NCBI GenBank assembly: GCA_946563605.1 | Contig: CAMNVW010000003.1 | Coordinates: 1 to 37,318 of the forward strand | Source: an uncultured Clostridia bacterium | GTDB taxonomy: Bacteria > Bacillota > Clostridia > Oscillospirales > Ruminococcaceae | Direction of reading: 5' to 3' | DNA: 37,318 bases | In this document: one piece after another, positions 8,066 to 18,543 of the stretch | Position numbering within the stretch: position 1 is the first letter of the stretch | Layout: every line of letters starts with the position of its first letter | Made by a program: the position numbers and the translations under genes | The notes under the pieces: generated by a model | Database searches by the model: none | What the model saw: the letters and a program-made list of their open reading frames with translations, nothing else | Told to the model about the DNA's origin: nothing

Positions 8066-8695
8066 TTACCCCCTCCATTTAACCGACAGATACGCGCTTT
8101 TCGTATCCACAAAACGGTACAAGAAGTCCTTCGCTTCTTGGGCGTAATCAATGTTGATGCGCTTCGTCGCCGCGATCTGCTCGTCCGGCACGGCAATCCC
8201 CTCGCACAGATACAGTTCCTCTCCGGTAAGAAGTTTGCCGTTTTCCTTTCGCGTAATCCCCATTGCATCGCACAGCCTGCCTGGACCTGCAAGCAGGCTT
8301 TTTTTGTTTAAACTTTTGATGTTCTTTTTCATCTGCCGCAGCTGCATCATCTGCTCAATGCCCTCCACCGGCTGTGCCGCGCGTATGAGCACCGCTTCGG
8401 GAACTCCTTCCTCCCTTGTGGTGATATTCAAGCAGTGGTACATCCCATAAATAAGATAGACATACGCCCTGCCGCCTGATTCAAACATGACCTCGGTACG
8501 CTCCGATTTCCCCTTATAGGCATGACACGCCTTATCCGAAAATCCGGTGTACGCTTCGGTTTCGCAGATGATTGCGGACAGCCGCTGTCCATCCTTTTCA
8601 TGGACAAGCAGCTTGCCGATGAGCTGGCGCGCCACGGCTACGGTATCCTGAAGATAAAACTGCGGTGGGAGCTTTTGAAAAGAAACCTGCTGCAT
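8066..8695 (-). CDS. 3-methyladenine DNA glycosylase (AAG/MPG family)
   Basis: CETEAYTGFSDKACHAYKGKSERTEVMFESGGRAYVYLIYGMYHCLNI; start set at MQQVSF. Confidence 0.92.
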   Translation of the reverse strand: MQQVSFQKLPPQFYLQDTVAVARQLIGKLLVHEKDGQRLSAIICETEAYTGFSDKACHAYKGKSERTEVMFESGGRAYVYLIYGMYHCLNITTREEGVPEAVLIRAAQPVEGIEQMMQLRQMKKNIKSLNKKSLLAGPGRLCDAMGITRKENGKLLTGEELYLCEGIAVPDEQIAATKRINIDYAQEAKDFLYRFVDTKSAYLSVKWRG

Positions 8696-8697
8696 TT

Positions 8698-9450
8698 TTA
8701 CTCCTTTTCCTCTGTGGAAGATGGCATCTCCCTGCATTTCACAAGTGCAATTTCCTCTTTGCTGAGTTTGCGGCACTGTCCCTGCGCAAGATTCGGGTCT
8801 AAATCCAGTTTTCCCATTTTGACGCGCTTTAATTCCAGCACCTTTAATCCATAGGCGCCGAACATCCGTTTAATTTGGTGGTACATTCCCTCCCGCAGGA
8901 TGACTTCACCCCAATCACCCTGCGGTTCGGAGGAAATCTTTTTCAGCGATGCCGGCAGGGTCAAATCTTCTCCAATGACAACGCCCTTCTCAAAGCCCTT
9001 TTCCATCTCCTCGGTGATGGTTCCGTTGACCAACGCGTGATACGTTTTACTGATATGCTTTTTCGGGGACAGGATATCATGGGCAAAATCGCCGTCATCG
9101 GTAATCAGCACAAAGCCGGTGGTATCCTTGTCCAATCTGCCCGCCGGAAACAAACCCTTGCGCCACAACTCTTTCGGCACCAAGTCCACCACCGTCGGCA
9201 GATTTTTATCCTCCGTTGCGCTGACAACCCCCTTGGGTTTATGGAGCATCAGATAAATATGCTGTTCGAGCGAGATTTCCTTTCCCTGCACCGCAACAAG
9301 ATCGTTGTCCATATCGACGCCGAAGTCCGCGTTTTTGACGACCTGCCCGTTGACGGTGACTGCCCCTTTGCGAATCAATATTTTTACATCGCTGCGGGAC
9401 AGCGCGCCCTGCATGGCGATGATTTTATCAAGACGTTGTTTTTTTGCCAT
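8698..9450 (-). CDS. rsuA: 16S rRNA pseudouridine synthase, RsuA family
   Basis: S4-like N-terminus RLDKIIA; GLFPAGRLDKDTTGFVLITDDGDFAH catalytic region. Confidence 0.88.
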   Translation of the reverse strand: MAKKQRLDKIIAMQGALSRSDVKILIRKGAVTVNGQVVKNADFGVDMDNDLVAVQGKEISLEQHIYLMLHKPKGVVSATEDKNLPTVVDLVPKELWRKGLFPAGRLDKDTTGFVLITDDGDFAHDILSPKKHISKTYHALVNGTITEEMEKGFEKGVVIGEDLTLPASLKKISSEPQGDWGEVILREGMYHQIKRMFGAYGLKVLELKRVKMGKLDLDPNLAQGQCRKLSKEEIALVKCREMPSSTEEKE

Positions 9451-9629
9451 TTCTTTTTCTCCAACCCTTTTTTCAAATCATGATTTTTCTTTTGACGGTG
9501 TCACTATGATTGTACCACAAGAGAGGAAAAAGGAAAAGTGAATAAAACAATCCTCAACCGCACAAAACAGCTATACTGTTCATTTTTGAAAATCATACGC
9601 CGCTTCTTTGCTTTCCCAACGTAATTATG

Positions 9630-9661
9630 AACTATATAGGCATTAAATAGCCTATATAGTT
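9630..9661. promoter_or_regulatory. Inverted repeat upstream of XRE regulator (candidate operator)
   Basis: AACTATATAGGC-attaaata-GCCTATATAGTT, 12-bp perfect arms. Confidence 0.6.
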
Positions 9662-9723
9662 TGTTTTATTATATCAAATTTGCCTATACAATTCAAGTAC
9701 AAATAAAGTAAACAGGTGATTTT

Positions 9724-10065
9724 TTGATAGATTATTATAGAATCGGGCAACAAATACGAAAATACAGGAAAGCTCACGGTTTCTCCCAGGAAGAACTGGC
9801 TGAAAAAATCGGCATTTCCGTCACCCACATGAGTCATATTGAAACCGGCAACACAAAACTCAGCCTGCCTGTCCTTGTGGATATTGCGCACGCGCTGGAA
9901 GTGCGGACCGACGACTTGTTAAACGAAGCCCCTCCTGAGCGGCAAATAACCTTTGAAGAGCTGGCTGCAACCTTAGAAAACTGCACCACCCAACAAATTC
10001 GTATTATCAATGAAATCGCGAAAGCCACTAAGATTGCGCTGGAAAAGTATTCCGACGTTGAATAG
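9724..10065 (+). CDS. XRE family HTH transcriptional regulator
   Basis: TTG start with AGGTGA RBS; IGQQIRKYRKAHGFSQEELAEKIGISVTHMSHIETGNTKLS. Confidence 0.88.
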   Translation: MIDYYRIGQQIRKYRKAHGFSQEELAEKIGISVTHMSHIETGNTKLSLPVLVDIAHALEVRTDDLLNEAPPERQITFEELAATLENCTTQQIRIINEIAKATKIALEKYSDVE

Positions 10066-10105
10066 CGCAGCCGTAGTGTGTGGAGCTATCCCAAAAATGA
10101 ATCTA

Positions 10106-10147
10106 TAAAAAACGGCTGTGCAATTCAATGACGCACAGCCGTTTTTC
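10106..10147. terminator. Bidirectional terminator
   Basis: AAAAAACGGCTGTGC...GCACAGCCGTTTTT. Confidence 0.8.
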
Positions 10148-10159
10148 TGTTTCTATTTT

Positions 10160-12772
10160 TTAGCGGATGACCAGTTCGCCGTTTTCGGCATCAATCACCA
10201 CTTTACACAGTCCTTCGTCTTTATCCGACTGACCGATTTCTCCAGCGATGATCTTTCTGCCAAGCATCGTTTCAATATGGCTTTGGATAAACCGTTTGAG
10301 CGGACGCGCGCCATAAATCGGGTCGTAGGCGTTGTCGATGATATACTGTTTTGCAGCGTCGGTCAATTCGAGCTCGATCTGTTTTGCCATCAGACGTTTT
10401 CTCAAATCCTTCATCTGCAAATCAATGATACCGCCGATATTCTCCCTTGTAAGCGGTTTATAGAACACGATTTCATCCAGACGGTTGAGGAACTCCGGTC
10501 GGAAGCTGCTCTTGAGCAGTGCGTTGACCTGATTCTTTGCTTCCTCGCTGATATCGCCGTCCGGTGTGATGCCCTCAAGAATATAGCTGGAACCTAAGTT
10601 CGAGGTCAAAATGATGATGGTGTTCTTAAAATCGACCGTTCTGCCCTGCGAGTCGGTGATTCGTCCATCATCCAACACCTGAAGCAGGACATTGAATACA
10701 TCGGGATGCGCTTTTTCCACCTCATCGAACAGTACGACGGAATATGGACGGCGGCGCACCGCTTCGGTCAGCTGACCGCCTTCCTCATAGCCGACATATC
10801 CTGGAGGCGCACCGATCAGACGGGACACCGAGTATTTCTCCATATATTCGCTCATGTCGATACGAACCATATTGTTTTCGTCATCGAACAACGTCTTTGC
10901 AAGCGTCTTTGCAAGCTGTGTCTTACCGACACCGGTTGGACCTAAGAACAAGAACGAGCCAATCGGTCTGTTCGGGTCGGAAATGCCTGCTCTGGAACGC
11001 AGGATTGCTTCACTGACAAGGCGCACCGCTTCATCCTGACCAACCACGTTTTCATGCAGGATGTCCTCCATGTGCAGCAGCTTCTCCCGTTCTCCCTCCA
11101 TGATTTTGGAAACCGGAATGCCTGTCCACTTGCCGACAACCTTGGCAATCTCCTCTTCGGTCACTTTATCCCGCACAAGGCTGGACTGCTGCGCTTCCTC
11201 CGCGAGCTTTTCTTCCTTTTCCAGATCCGCTTTGAGCTGCGGCATCTTGCCGTATTTTAATTCTGCCGCTTTGTTGAGGTCATATTCCCTCTCGGCGCGT
11301 TCGATTTCTCCGCCTGTGCGTTCGATTTCCTCACGCAGCTTCTGAACCTTGGTGATTGCCGTCTTTTCGTTGTCCCACTGTGCCTTCATGGAATTAAATT
11401 TTTCGCGCAGCTGGGCAAGTTCTTTGGTAACTGTGTCCAGACGCTCTTTCGAGAGCTTGTCCTCCTCTTTTTTGAGCGCTGCCTGTGCGATTTCCTGCTG
11501 AATGATCTTGCGGTTGAGTTCATCCATCTCGATTGGCATGGAATCCATCTCGGTGCGGATCATCGCACACGCTTCATCCACAAGGTCAATCGCTTTATCC
11601 GGCAGGAAACGGTCGGAGATATAACGGTCGGACAAGGTTGCCGCCGCAAGCAGCGCCGCATCCTGAATCTTAACGCCGTGGTACACCTCATAACGTTCTT
11701 TTAAACCTCTCAAAATGGAGATGGTATCTTCGACGGTCGGTTCCGCTACAATAACCGGCTGGAATCGTCTTTCGAGCGCCGCATCCTTTTCGATATATTT
11801 GCGGTATTCGTCCAAGGTAGTCGCACCGATACAATGCAGCTCGCCTCGCGCAAGCATTGGTTTGAGAAGATTGCCGGCATCCATCGAGCCTTCGGTCTTG
11901 CCGGCGCCTACGATGGTGTGCAGTTCATCAATAAAGAGGATGATCTTGCCCTCGCTCTTTTTGATTTCACTTAACACCGCTTTGAGTCTTTCCTCAAATT
12001 CACCGCGGAATTTTGCGCCTGCAATCAGCGCGCCCATATCCAGTGAGAAGATGGTTTTATCCTTTAAGCTTGCCGGAACATCTCCGCGCACGATACGCAG
12101 CGCCAATCCCTCCGCGATGGCAGTTTTGCCGACGCCAGGCTCACCGATGAGCACCGGATTGTTTTTGGTCTTTCGGGAAAGAATCATAATGACATTGCGG
12201 ATCTCCGAATCTCTGCCGATGACCGGATCAAGCTTTTTATTTCTTGCCGCTTCCACCAGATCCTGACCGTATTTTTTCAGCACATCATAGGTGCTTTCCG
12301 GCGAATCGCTGGTGACGCGGGTGTTCCCTCTGACCTGCTGGAGAACCTGCAAAAAGCTGTTCTTTTGAATATCAAACAGCTTGAAGATTTCTTTCAGATG
12401 CTGGTTTGGATTTTCAAGCAAAGAAATCATCAGATGCTCGACCGAAACATATTCGTCCTTCATCGAGTCGGCAATATTCTCCGCCTTGGCTAAAACGACA
12501 TCGACATCCTGTGCAATATAAATCTTACCTGCTTCTCTGCCGGAGCCGGTCACGCCGGGCATCTTGTCAATTTCCTGTTTGACCGCCTGTGCGACTGCCT
12601 GCGGGTCCTTATCCATCTTTTTCAGCAGCTGGGCAATCAGGCTTTCGTCCAGCGTCAACAGTGCATACAGCAGGTGCTCCTGTTCAATCTGCATATTGTT
12701 GTTTTCCAGCGCGAGATTGTTTGCCATCTGTACGGCTTCCAAAGATTTTTGCGTAAATTTTTGTGCATTCAT
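10160..12772 (-). CDS. clpB: ATP-dependent chaperone ClpB
   Basis: Full-length: Clp_N, two AAA+ domains ([30 protein letters not shown]), middle coiled coil. Confidence 0.97.
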   Translation of the reverse strand: MNAQKFTQKSLEAVQMANNLALENNNMQIEQEHLLYALLTLDESLIAQLLKKMDKDPQAVAQAVKQEIDKMPGVTGSGREAGKIYIAQDVDVVLAKAENIADSMKDEYVSVEHLMISLLENPNQHLKEIFKLFDIQKNSFLQVLQQVRGNTRVTSDSPESTYDVLKKYGQDLVEAARNKKLDPVIGRDSEIRNVIMILSRKTKNNPVLIGEPGVGKTAIAEGLALRIVRGDVPASLKDKTIFSLDMGALIAGAKFRGEFEERLKAVLSEIKKSEGKIILFIDELHTIVGAGKTEGSMDAGNLLKPMLARGELHCIGATTLDEYRKYIEKDAALERRFQPVIVAEPTVEDTISILRGLKERYEVYHGVKIQDAALLAAATLSDRYISDRFLPDKAIDLVDEACAMIRTEMDSMPIEMDELNRKIIQQEIAQAALKKEEDKLSKERLDTVTKELAQLREKFNSMKAQWDNEKTAITKVQKLREEIERTGGEIERAEREYDLNKAAELKYGKMPQLKADLEKEEKLAEEAQQSSLVRDKVTEEEIAKVVGKWTGIPVSKIMEGEREKLLHMEDILHENVVGQDEAVRLVSEAILRSRAGISDPNRPIGSFLFLGPTGVGKTQLAKTLAKTLFDDENNMVRIDMSEYMEKYSVSRLIGAPPGYVGYEEGGQLTEAVRRRPYSVVLFDEVEKAHPDVFNVLLQVLDDGRITDSQGRTVDFKNTIIILTSNLGSSYILEGITPDGDISEEAKNQVNALLKSSFRPEFLNRLDEIVFYKPLTRENIGGIIDLQMKDLRKRLMAKQIELELTDAAKQYIIDNAYDPIYGARPLKRFIQSHIETMLGRKIIAGEIGQSDKDEGLCKVVIDAENGELVIR

Positions 12773-12827
12773 TCTCTTCACACCTTTCCTTCCAGGTTCT
12801 ATTCCTATTTCTTTTTGAAGATTTTAC

Positions 12828-13484
12828 TTAACAGATAATCGGCGTCTCTTTGAGATATTCCAAATAGAGACCCTCGATGATGTCCTCCCATTGGCTGACC
12901 TCCTGACCGATACAGGCTTTGAGAGCGCGGTCAATCATCTGGATATACGCCGCGATCGCACTGCCGATCTCATGATCCCTGCTGTTCTTGTTGAGCAGCG
13001 AAAAATTGCGGATCAATTTTCCCTGTCCCACCTGATACTGCGTCACTAGCCGCGGATACAAGCGGTGAATATATTTTTGCTCAATTTTGCAAAACTGATA
13101 AAAGAACGCATCCAGCAATTCAATCAGTGCGCCGGACTGGGTGCGCGTCATAATTTTCAGCTGTGCGATTTTCTCCTCGCTGCCTTGCGCAAGCTCTACG
13201 GTATATTTAATGGTAGGATTATATTTTACCCGAAGCGGACTGCGGATACTCAAAATGCCGTTGGCGCTGCGGCTGAGCACCTGAAACGGCTCAAAGCCAT
13301 TGATGACCGACTCCAACGAATCAAAGATGTCCTTCCTGCGCTTTTCCGGCGTGATGAACGAAACATATTCCGCCAGAATCTGATTGATCAAATTGGAACG
13401 GCTGCTGCCCAATGTATACGCCGCGCGGTCTACTGCCGCCACAACATCATCGCTGAGCACCAGACTGTAAACACTTTTACTCAT
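12828..13484 (-). CDS. Ribbon-helix-helix-like protein of unknown function
   Basis: N-terminal YSLVLSDDVVAAVDRAAYTLGSSRSNLINQILAEYV resembles CopG/MetJ RHH; start at MSKSVY. Confidence 0.65.
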   Translation of the reverse strand: MSKSVYSLVLSDDVVAAVDRAAYTLGSSRSNLINQILAEYVSFITPEKRRKDIFDSLESVINGFEPFQVLSRSANGILSIRSPLRVKYNPTIKYTVELAQGSEEKIAQLKIMTRTQSGALIELLDAFFYQFCKIEQKYIHRLYPRLVTQYQVGQGKLIRNFSLLNKNSRDHEIGSAIAAYIQMIDRALKACIGQEVSQWEDIIEGLYLEYLKETPIIC

Positions 13485-13513
13485 CTTCTTCCACACTTTC
13501 TTCCTTTTTCATC

Positions 13514-13542
13514 ATTGTACGACATATTATTAAATTTGTCAA
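13514..13542 (-). promoter_or_regulatory. Sigma-A promoter of the RHH-clpB unit
   Basis: Minus strand TTGACA (13537-13542), 17 nt, TACAAT (13514-13519). Confidence 0.7.
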
Positions 13543-13720
13543 CCGCATTATATAATATTATCTGCAAATTTACAGTTTATATACAAATCTCCTCGCCGCG
13601 TGTGTACAAGATTTTCACCTTTCCGCACGATACAATTTATCAAATGTATGTTAAAATAAAGGGCAGACGGACAAAACGCCTACCCATATCAACGATTATC
13701 TTATGAAGGAGTGTACACAT

Positions 13721-14908
13721 ATGCAACCTATTATCAGCGCTGACAACACCTGGGCATTATGGGCTTTTCTGATCGGTGATGCAGCACTTTCAATCTGGCT
13801 GGAACAAAAATACAAATGGGCTTCCAAAGTGACCGGCTGTGTCCTTGCACTCATTGGAATGATGGCTCTTTCCAATCTCGGCATCATCCCAACCGAATCC
13901 CCTGTTTATGACAGCGTGTGGTCTTATGTCGTCCCATTGGCAATTCCACTGCTACTGTTTCCATGCAACATCAAGAAAATCGGCAGGGAAAGCGGCAAGC
14001 TGCTCATCATCTATTTAATCAGCTCTGCCGGTACGGTGATTGGCGCGCTGACCGGATTCTTTGCACTGCATAAATTCATCCCGGACGCGAATATCGTCGC
14101 TGCGATGTTTACCGGAACCTACACCGGCGGTTCGGTCAACTTTGTCGCAATGGCGGACACCTTCAACGCCTCCGCACAGTTAAGCTCGCAGGCAGTTGTT
14201 GCGGACAACCTGTTGATGGCGCTGTACTTCTTTATTTTGATTGCAATGCCTTCCATCAACTTTTTCCGCAGAAATTATAAACATCCGCTGGTCGATGAGG
14301 TAGAAGCAGGACTGGGAAGCGGCGCGAAAAATTACTGGCGACCAAAACCGATTTCCCTGATGAACATTGCGTTTTGCTTTGCTTCTTCCACCATCATCGT
14401 CGCTGTTTCCACCATGCTCGCAGATTTCTTTGCAGGTTTATTCCCGGGCGACGGCATTTCCTTTATTCTCAACCAGCTGCTCGGCAACAAATACCTCATC
14501 ATGACCACCATTACGATGCTTTGCGCCACCTATCTGCCAAAGCTTTTCAACAACGCTCCGGGCGCGAATGAAATCGGCACCTTCCTCATTTACATTTTCT
14601 TTGCGGTCATCGGCGCACCGGCTTCGATTTCCAGCATCATTATGCAGGCTCCGCTGCTGTTGGTGTACGCGCTGATTATCATTGGCTGCAATATGCTGAT
14701 CACGCTGATCTTCGGAAAGCTGCTTCATTTCAGCTTGGAGGAAATCATCCTTGCCTCCAACGCAAACATCGGCGGCCCTACCACCGGTGCTGCGATGGCA
14801 ATTTCCAAAGGCTGGAATAAGCTGGTCGGTCCTGTCATGCTGATTGGTACACTCGGTTATATCCTCGGCAACTACTACGGCATCTTGCTCGGCAACCTGT
14901 TAAAATAG
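13721..14908 (+). CDS. DUF819 family membrane protein
   Basis: RBS AAGGAG; multi-TM with MFTGTYTGGSVNFVAMADTF as recalled for DUF819. Confidence 0.88.
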   Translation: MQPIISADNTWALWAFLIGDAALSIWLEQKYKWASKVTGCVLALIGMMALSNLGIIPTESPVYDSVWSYVVPLAIPLLLFPCNIKKIGRESGKLLIIYLISSAGTVIGALTGFFALHKFIPDANIVAAMFTGTYTGGSVNFVAMADTFNASAQLSSQAVVADNLLMALYFFILIAMPSINFFRRNYKHPLVDEVEAGLGSGAKNYWRPKPISLMNIAFCFASSTIIVAVSTMLADFFAGLFPGDGISFILNQLLGNKYLIMTTITMLCATYLPKLFNNAPGANEIGTFLIYIFFAVIGAPASISSIIMQAPLLLVYALIIIGCNMLITLIFGKLLHFSLEEIILASNANIGGPTTGAAMAISKGWNKLVGPVMLIGTLGYILGNYYGILLGNLLK

Positions 14909-14917
14909 GCATAATGT

Positions 14918-14956
14918 AAAAAAGAGGGCAAAGGAATATCCTTTGCCCTCTTTTTA
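14918..14956 (+). terminator. Terminator
   Basis: AAAAGAGGGCAAAGGAatatCCTTTGCCCTCTTTTT. Confidence 0.85.
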
Positions 14957-14960
14957 ATTT

Positions 14961-15018
14961 AGAAAGTTTTCGCCAGCCTTTTACAAAAGGCTGCGGATTC
15001 CAAAGGCAGCGCCTTTGG
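14961..15018 (+). repeat. Dispersed two-hairpin repeat, copy R1
   Basis: 58 nt identical to 19696-19753. Confidence 0.85.
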
Positions 15019-15060
15019 TAGGGTTTGGGACAACGTCCCAACAATAAAATAATAAAATAG

Positions 15061-15216
15061 AAATCGTTAGGGGCAGGATGCTGTTTCGATGTTGTGGTAC
15101 GGGAGTACCGTTTCACGAAGTGAAACCTGCTTTCCGTTATAAGCAAGCTGCCTGCATCCGCAGGCAGGGTACTTCCGCACCATAGCGCTGATTTTACATA
15201 GTGCCCCAAACGATTT
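15061..15216. repeat. Hairpin-rich element with 15-bp terminal inverted repeats (MITE-like or structured RNA)
   Basis: AAATCGTTAGGGGCA...TGCCCCAAACGATTT plus nested helices. Confidence 0.6.
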
Positions 15217-15321
15217 TTATTTTTATATTATTTTTGTTTTTGGCATTTCGCACGTTATGATAAACACTGAAAACAATGCAAAGCCAATTTTATCTTAAAA
15301 GCAAAAGTGTGACCTTGCGAC

Positions 15322-15377
15322 CAAGGGCTTTGCCCTTTGGAAACCCACAACTTTTGAAAAAGTTGACAAAACTTTTA
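15322..15377 (-). repeat. Dispersed two-hairpin repeat, diverged copy R6
   Basis: CCAAGGGCTTTGCCCTTTGG...CAACTTTTGAAAAAGTTG; upstream AAGTGTGACCTTGCGACCAA shared with 22618-22637. Confidence 0.65.
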
Positions 15378-15866
15378 TTTTGAAAATCGCAAGATTTTCT
15401 CCATCTTAAAATTGGTCATCACAACGCCTTTCCTCTCGACCTGCTGCTGTCTTAAAACACGATAGCCCCTCGATTCAAAAAAAGGTCTTGCTGTAATGGA
15501 CACATCCGAAGTGACGCTCGCACAGCCGGCATCCTTTGCCGCCTGCTCCAATGTCTGCACCAGCAGCGTTGCGACGCCCTGCCGCTGAAAGTCACGGCTG
15601 ACATACAGCCTGTCCAGATAGCCGCTTTGCACGTCCATATCTGCAAAGCCTGCCATCTGCCCGCCTTCCCACACAACCAGACTCAGATGCTGCTGCAAAG
15701 AATTGTGCCATCTGGTTCGGGTCTGCTCGTCCTCCAGCACACTGTACGGCGCCCATGCTTCCTGCTGCGCCTGATTATAGTCGCCTGCGTTGACGCTGTG
15801 TACCGTATCGCAAAAAAGCTGAAGCATTTGTGTGAGATCCTGCGCCCGATAGTGTTTCAGTTCCAT
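15375..15866 (-). CDS. GNAT family N-acetyltransferase
   Basis: LDRLYVSRDFQRQGVATLLVQTLEQAAKDAGC motif A; start at MELKHYR after AGGAGG. Confidence 0.88.
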   Translation of the reverse strand: MELKHYRAQDLTQMLQLFCDTVHSVNAGDYNQAQQEAWAPYSVLEDEQTRTRWHNSLQQHLSLVVWEGGQMAGFADMDVQSGYLDRLYVSRDFQRQGVATLLVQTLEQAAKDAGCASVTSDVSITARPFFESRGYRVLRQQQVERKGVVMTNFKMEKILRFSK

Positions 15867-16086
15867 TGTTTTTCCTCCTGTTGTTTGATAAATAAACTGC
15901 AAATCGAAAAAATCCGCCTTTATCTGTTTTAACATTTTAAGCAATGATTTTTCAAAGCTCATTTACACCGGCTTAACAAACAATTTTTTTGCCGGTGTAT
16001 AATAAGGATGTACTCAAAAACAAGAACGAAGCCGCATCGTTCATTTGAGTATTTGCTCTACCCTCCTCAAAAACACACCTCAGAAG

Positions 16087-16118
16087 AAAAAGACCTGTCG
16101 GAATCGACAGGTCTTTTT
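16087..16118. terminator. Terminator
   Basis: AAAAAGACCTGTCGgaatCGACAGGTCTTTTT. Confidence 0.8.
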
Positions 16119-16138
16119 ACTTTTATACAAACCTGTTG

Positions 16139-16378
16139 TTATTTTTTCCCCTTTGCCCTCGGATAAGGCGTTGGACAGTCGGTACGTCCAAGCAGATAAT
16201 CGGTACTGGTTCCGTAAAAATCCGCAAGCGCGCAAAGAAGCTCGTCGGTGAGGGATTGCGTTCCTGTTTCTATATAGCTGTATTTTCTCTGTGTGATATG
16301 AATTGCCTTTGCTACCGTTTCCTGTGAAAAGTCATGGTCCTCCCGTAAATCTTTGATCCTGTTCTTCATTTTCATCAC
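16139..16378 (-). CDS. XRE family HTH regulator
   Basis: RIKDLREDHDFSQETVAKAIHITQRKYSYIETGTQSLTDELL. Confidence 0.85.
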   Translation of the reverse strand: MMKMKNRIKDLREDHDFSQETVAKAIHITQRKYSYIETGTQSLTDELLCALADFYGTSTDYLLGRTDCPTPYPRAKGKK

Positions 16379-16462
16379 CCTGTTTTAGGGTAACTCAGAC
16401 GGATTTTATCTATCGACTTTTAGATAGAATTTATCTAAGATAAGATTAGGAGAAGGTATTGT

Positions 16463-16670
16463 ATGAAACATATTCTTTCCTGCGAAAATGAATTTTGCAT
16501 TTACTGGAAAAAGGATCAATGCGTTTTAGACAAAATTTCTTTAGACAATCAGGGTGTCTGTCAAGCGTGTATTCATGTAACGATTCCAGACGACCAACTG
16601 GACACCCGACCAACTGGACACCCTGCGCAAAAAACTGCTTGATACCTTAGAAAACTCAACCGAGATATAA
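16463..16670 (+). pseudogene. Small Cys-rich protein gene frameshifted by a 16-bp tandem duplication
   Basis: Current ORF 16463-16642 (59 aa); removing one copy of CGACCAACTGGACACC restores a 63-aa ORF ending ...DTLRKKLLDTLENSTEI at 16670. Confidence 0.65.
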
Positions 16671-16673
16671 CCC

Positions 16674-16711
16674 AAAAAGGACAGAGGTTAAAACAAACCC
16701 CTGTCCTTTTT
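16674..16711. terminator. Bidirectional terminator
   Basis: AAAAAGGACAG...CTGTCCTTTTT. Confidence 0.75.
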
Positions 16712-16722
16712 CATCGCCTATC

Positions 16723-18543
16723 TTATCTGTTTTTGCTCCAAGCTTTCATACGCTCAGCTTTATCCAGAATACGTTTTCTCATGCGGATGCTTTGTGGTGT
16801 GACTTCAATCAGTTCATCGTCGGTGATAAACTCGATTGCCTGCTCCAAGCTCATGTTCTTCGGCGGAATCAGGCGCAGCGCGTCATCGCTTCCCGATGCA
16901 CGGGTGTTGGTCTGATGTTTCTTCTTGCAGACGTTAACGACGATGTCCTCATCCTTTGGAGACTGTCCAACGATCATACCCTCGTAAACTTCCACACCAG
17001 CGCCGATAAAGAGACTTCCTCTTTCCTGTGCATTGTACAGACCGTAGGTAACAGAAGTGCCTGTCTCAAATGCAATCAGAGAACCGGTAGTACGTTTTGG
17101 AATGTCGCCCTTATATGGTTCATATCCATAGAATACGGAACTCATGATACCTTCACCCTTGGTGTCGGTCAAAAATTCGTTGCGGTAACCGAACAGACCT
17201 CTTGCAGGAATGATAAATTCCAGCTTCGTTCTGCCGTTGAATGGGTTCATCGAAACCAGTGTACCTTTTCTGGTACCCATCTTTTCCATGACCGAACCGG
17301 TCGCAAAATCTGGAACGTCGACAACCAGCTGTTCCATTGGTTCCAGTGTCTTGCCGTTTTCCTGCTGGAACAGTACCTGTGGGGTGCTGACCTGGAACTC
17401 ATAGCCTTCACGGCGCATGGTTTCAATCAGGATGGACAGGTGCATCTCACCACGGCCTGCTACGCGGAATGCCTCGGTGGATTCTGTTTCGTATACGTGC
17501 AGGGAAACGTCCTTGAGGGTTTCCTTGAACAGACGGTCGCGCAGGTGACGGGAGGTCAGGAATTTACCCTCTTTGCCTGCAAATGGGCTGTTGTTGACCG
17601 AGAAGGTCATCTCAACCGTTGGTGCGGAAATCTTGACAAATTCCAGCGGTTCCGGTGCATCCGGCGCGCAGATGGTTTCGCCGATGGTCAGCTTCTCAAT
17701 ACCGGAGATGCAGACGATATCGCCGACGGTTGCCTGCTGTGCAGGAACTCTCTGCAAGCCTTCAATCTGGTACAGGGTAACGATCTTTGCGCGGTAGGAA
17801 ACTTCTGGGTGATGGTAGTCGCAGACGATGACCTGATCGTTTACCTTCAGAGTACCTCTTGTAATTCTGCCAATACCGATTCTGCCGACAAAGTCGTTGT
17901 AGTCGATGGAGGAAACCAGCATCTGAGCAGGGCCCTGATCGTCACCCTGCGGTGCAGGAACTTCTTCCAGAATGGTATCAAACAAAATATCGAGGTTTTC
18001 GCCTTTTACGCCTGGCTCACGGGAAGCAGTGCCTTCCTTGCCGGAGCAGTAAAGGATTTTGCTTTCGAGCTGTTCTTCGCTTGCGTCGAGGTCAAACAGC
18101 AGGTCGTAAACCTCTTCGGTTACTTCTTCGTTTCTTGCGTCAGGACGGTCGGTCTTGTTGACAACGATGATGACCTTGTGTCCCAAGGACAGCGCTTTGG
18201 ACAGAACAAAACGGGTCTGCGGCATTGGACCCTCGAAGGAGTCTACCAGCAGAATAACGCCGTCTACCATCTTCAGAATACGCTCTACCTCGCCGCCGAA
18301 GTCCGCGTGTCCTGGGGTGTCGATGATGTTGATTTTGGTGCCTTTATAATTGATGGCTGTATTTTTTGCAAGGATCGTGATGCCTCTTTCACGCTCAAGG
18401 TCTCCGTTGTCCATAACGCGGTCTTGAACAGACTGGTTATCACGGAAGGTTCCGCTCTGTTTGAGCATCTGGTCAACCAGAGTTGTCTTACCGTGGTCAA
18501 CGTGCGCGATAATGGCGATATTTCTCAAATCGTTTCTAATCAC
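16723..18543 (-). CDS. typA: Translational GTPase TypA/BipA
   Basis: [56 protein letters not shown]-like switch. Confidence 0.96.
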   Translation of the reverse strand: MIRNDLRNIAIIAHVDHGKTTLVDQMLKQSGTFRDNQSVQDRVMDNGDLERERGITILAKNTAINYKGTKINIIDTPGHADFGGEVERILKMVDGVILLVDSFEGPMPQTRFVLSKALSLGHKVIIVVNKTDRPDARNEEVTEEVYDLLFDLDASEEQLESKILYCSGKEGTASREPGVKGENLDILFDTILEEVPAPQGDDQGPAQMLVSSIDYNDFVGRIGIGRITRGTLKVNDQVIVCDYHHPEVSYRAKIVTLYQIEGLQRVPAQQATVGDIVCISGIEKLTIGETICAPDAPEPLEFVKISAPTVEMTFSVNNSPFAGKEGKFLTSRHLRDRLFKETLKDVSLHVYETESTEAFRVAGRGEMHLSILIETMRREGYEFQVSTPQVLFQQENGKTLEPMEQLVVDVPDFATGSVMEKMGTRKGTLVSMNPFNGRTKLEFIIPARGLFGYRNEFLTDTKGEGIMSSVFYGYEPYKGDIPKRTTGSLIAFETGTSVTYGLYNAQERGSLFIGAGVEVYEGMIVGQSPKDEDIVVNVCKKKHQTNTRASGSDDALRLIPPKNMSLEQAIEFITDDELIEVTPQSIRMRKRILDKAERMKAWSKNR

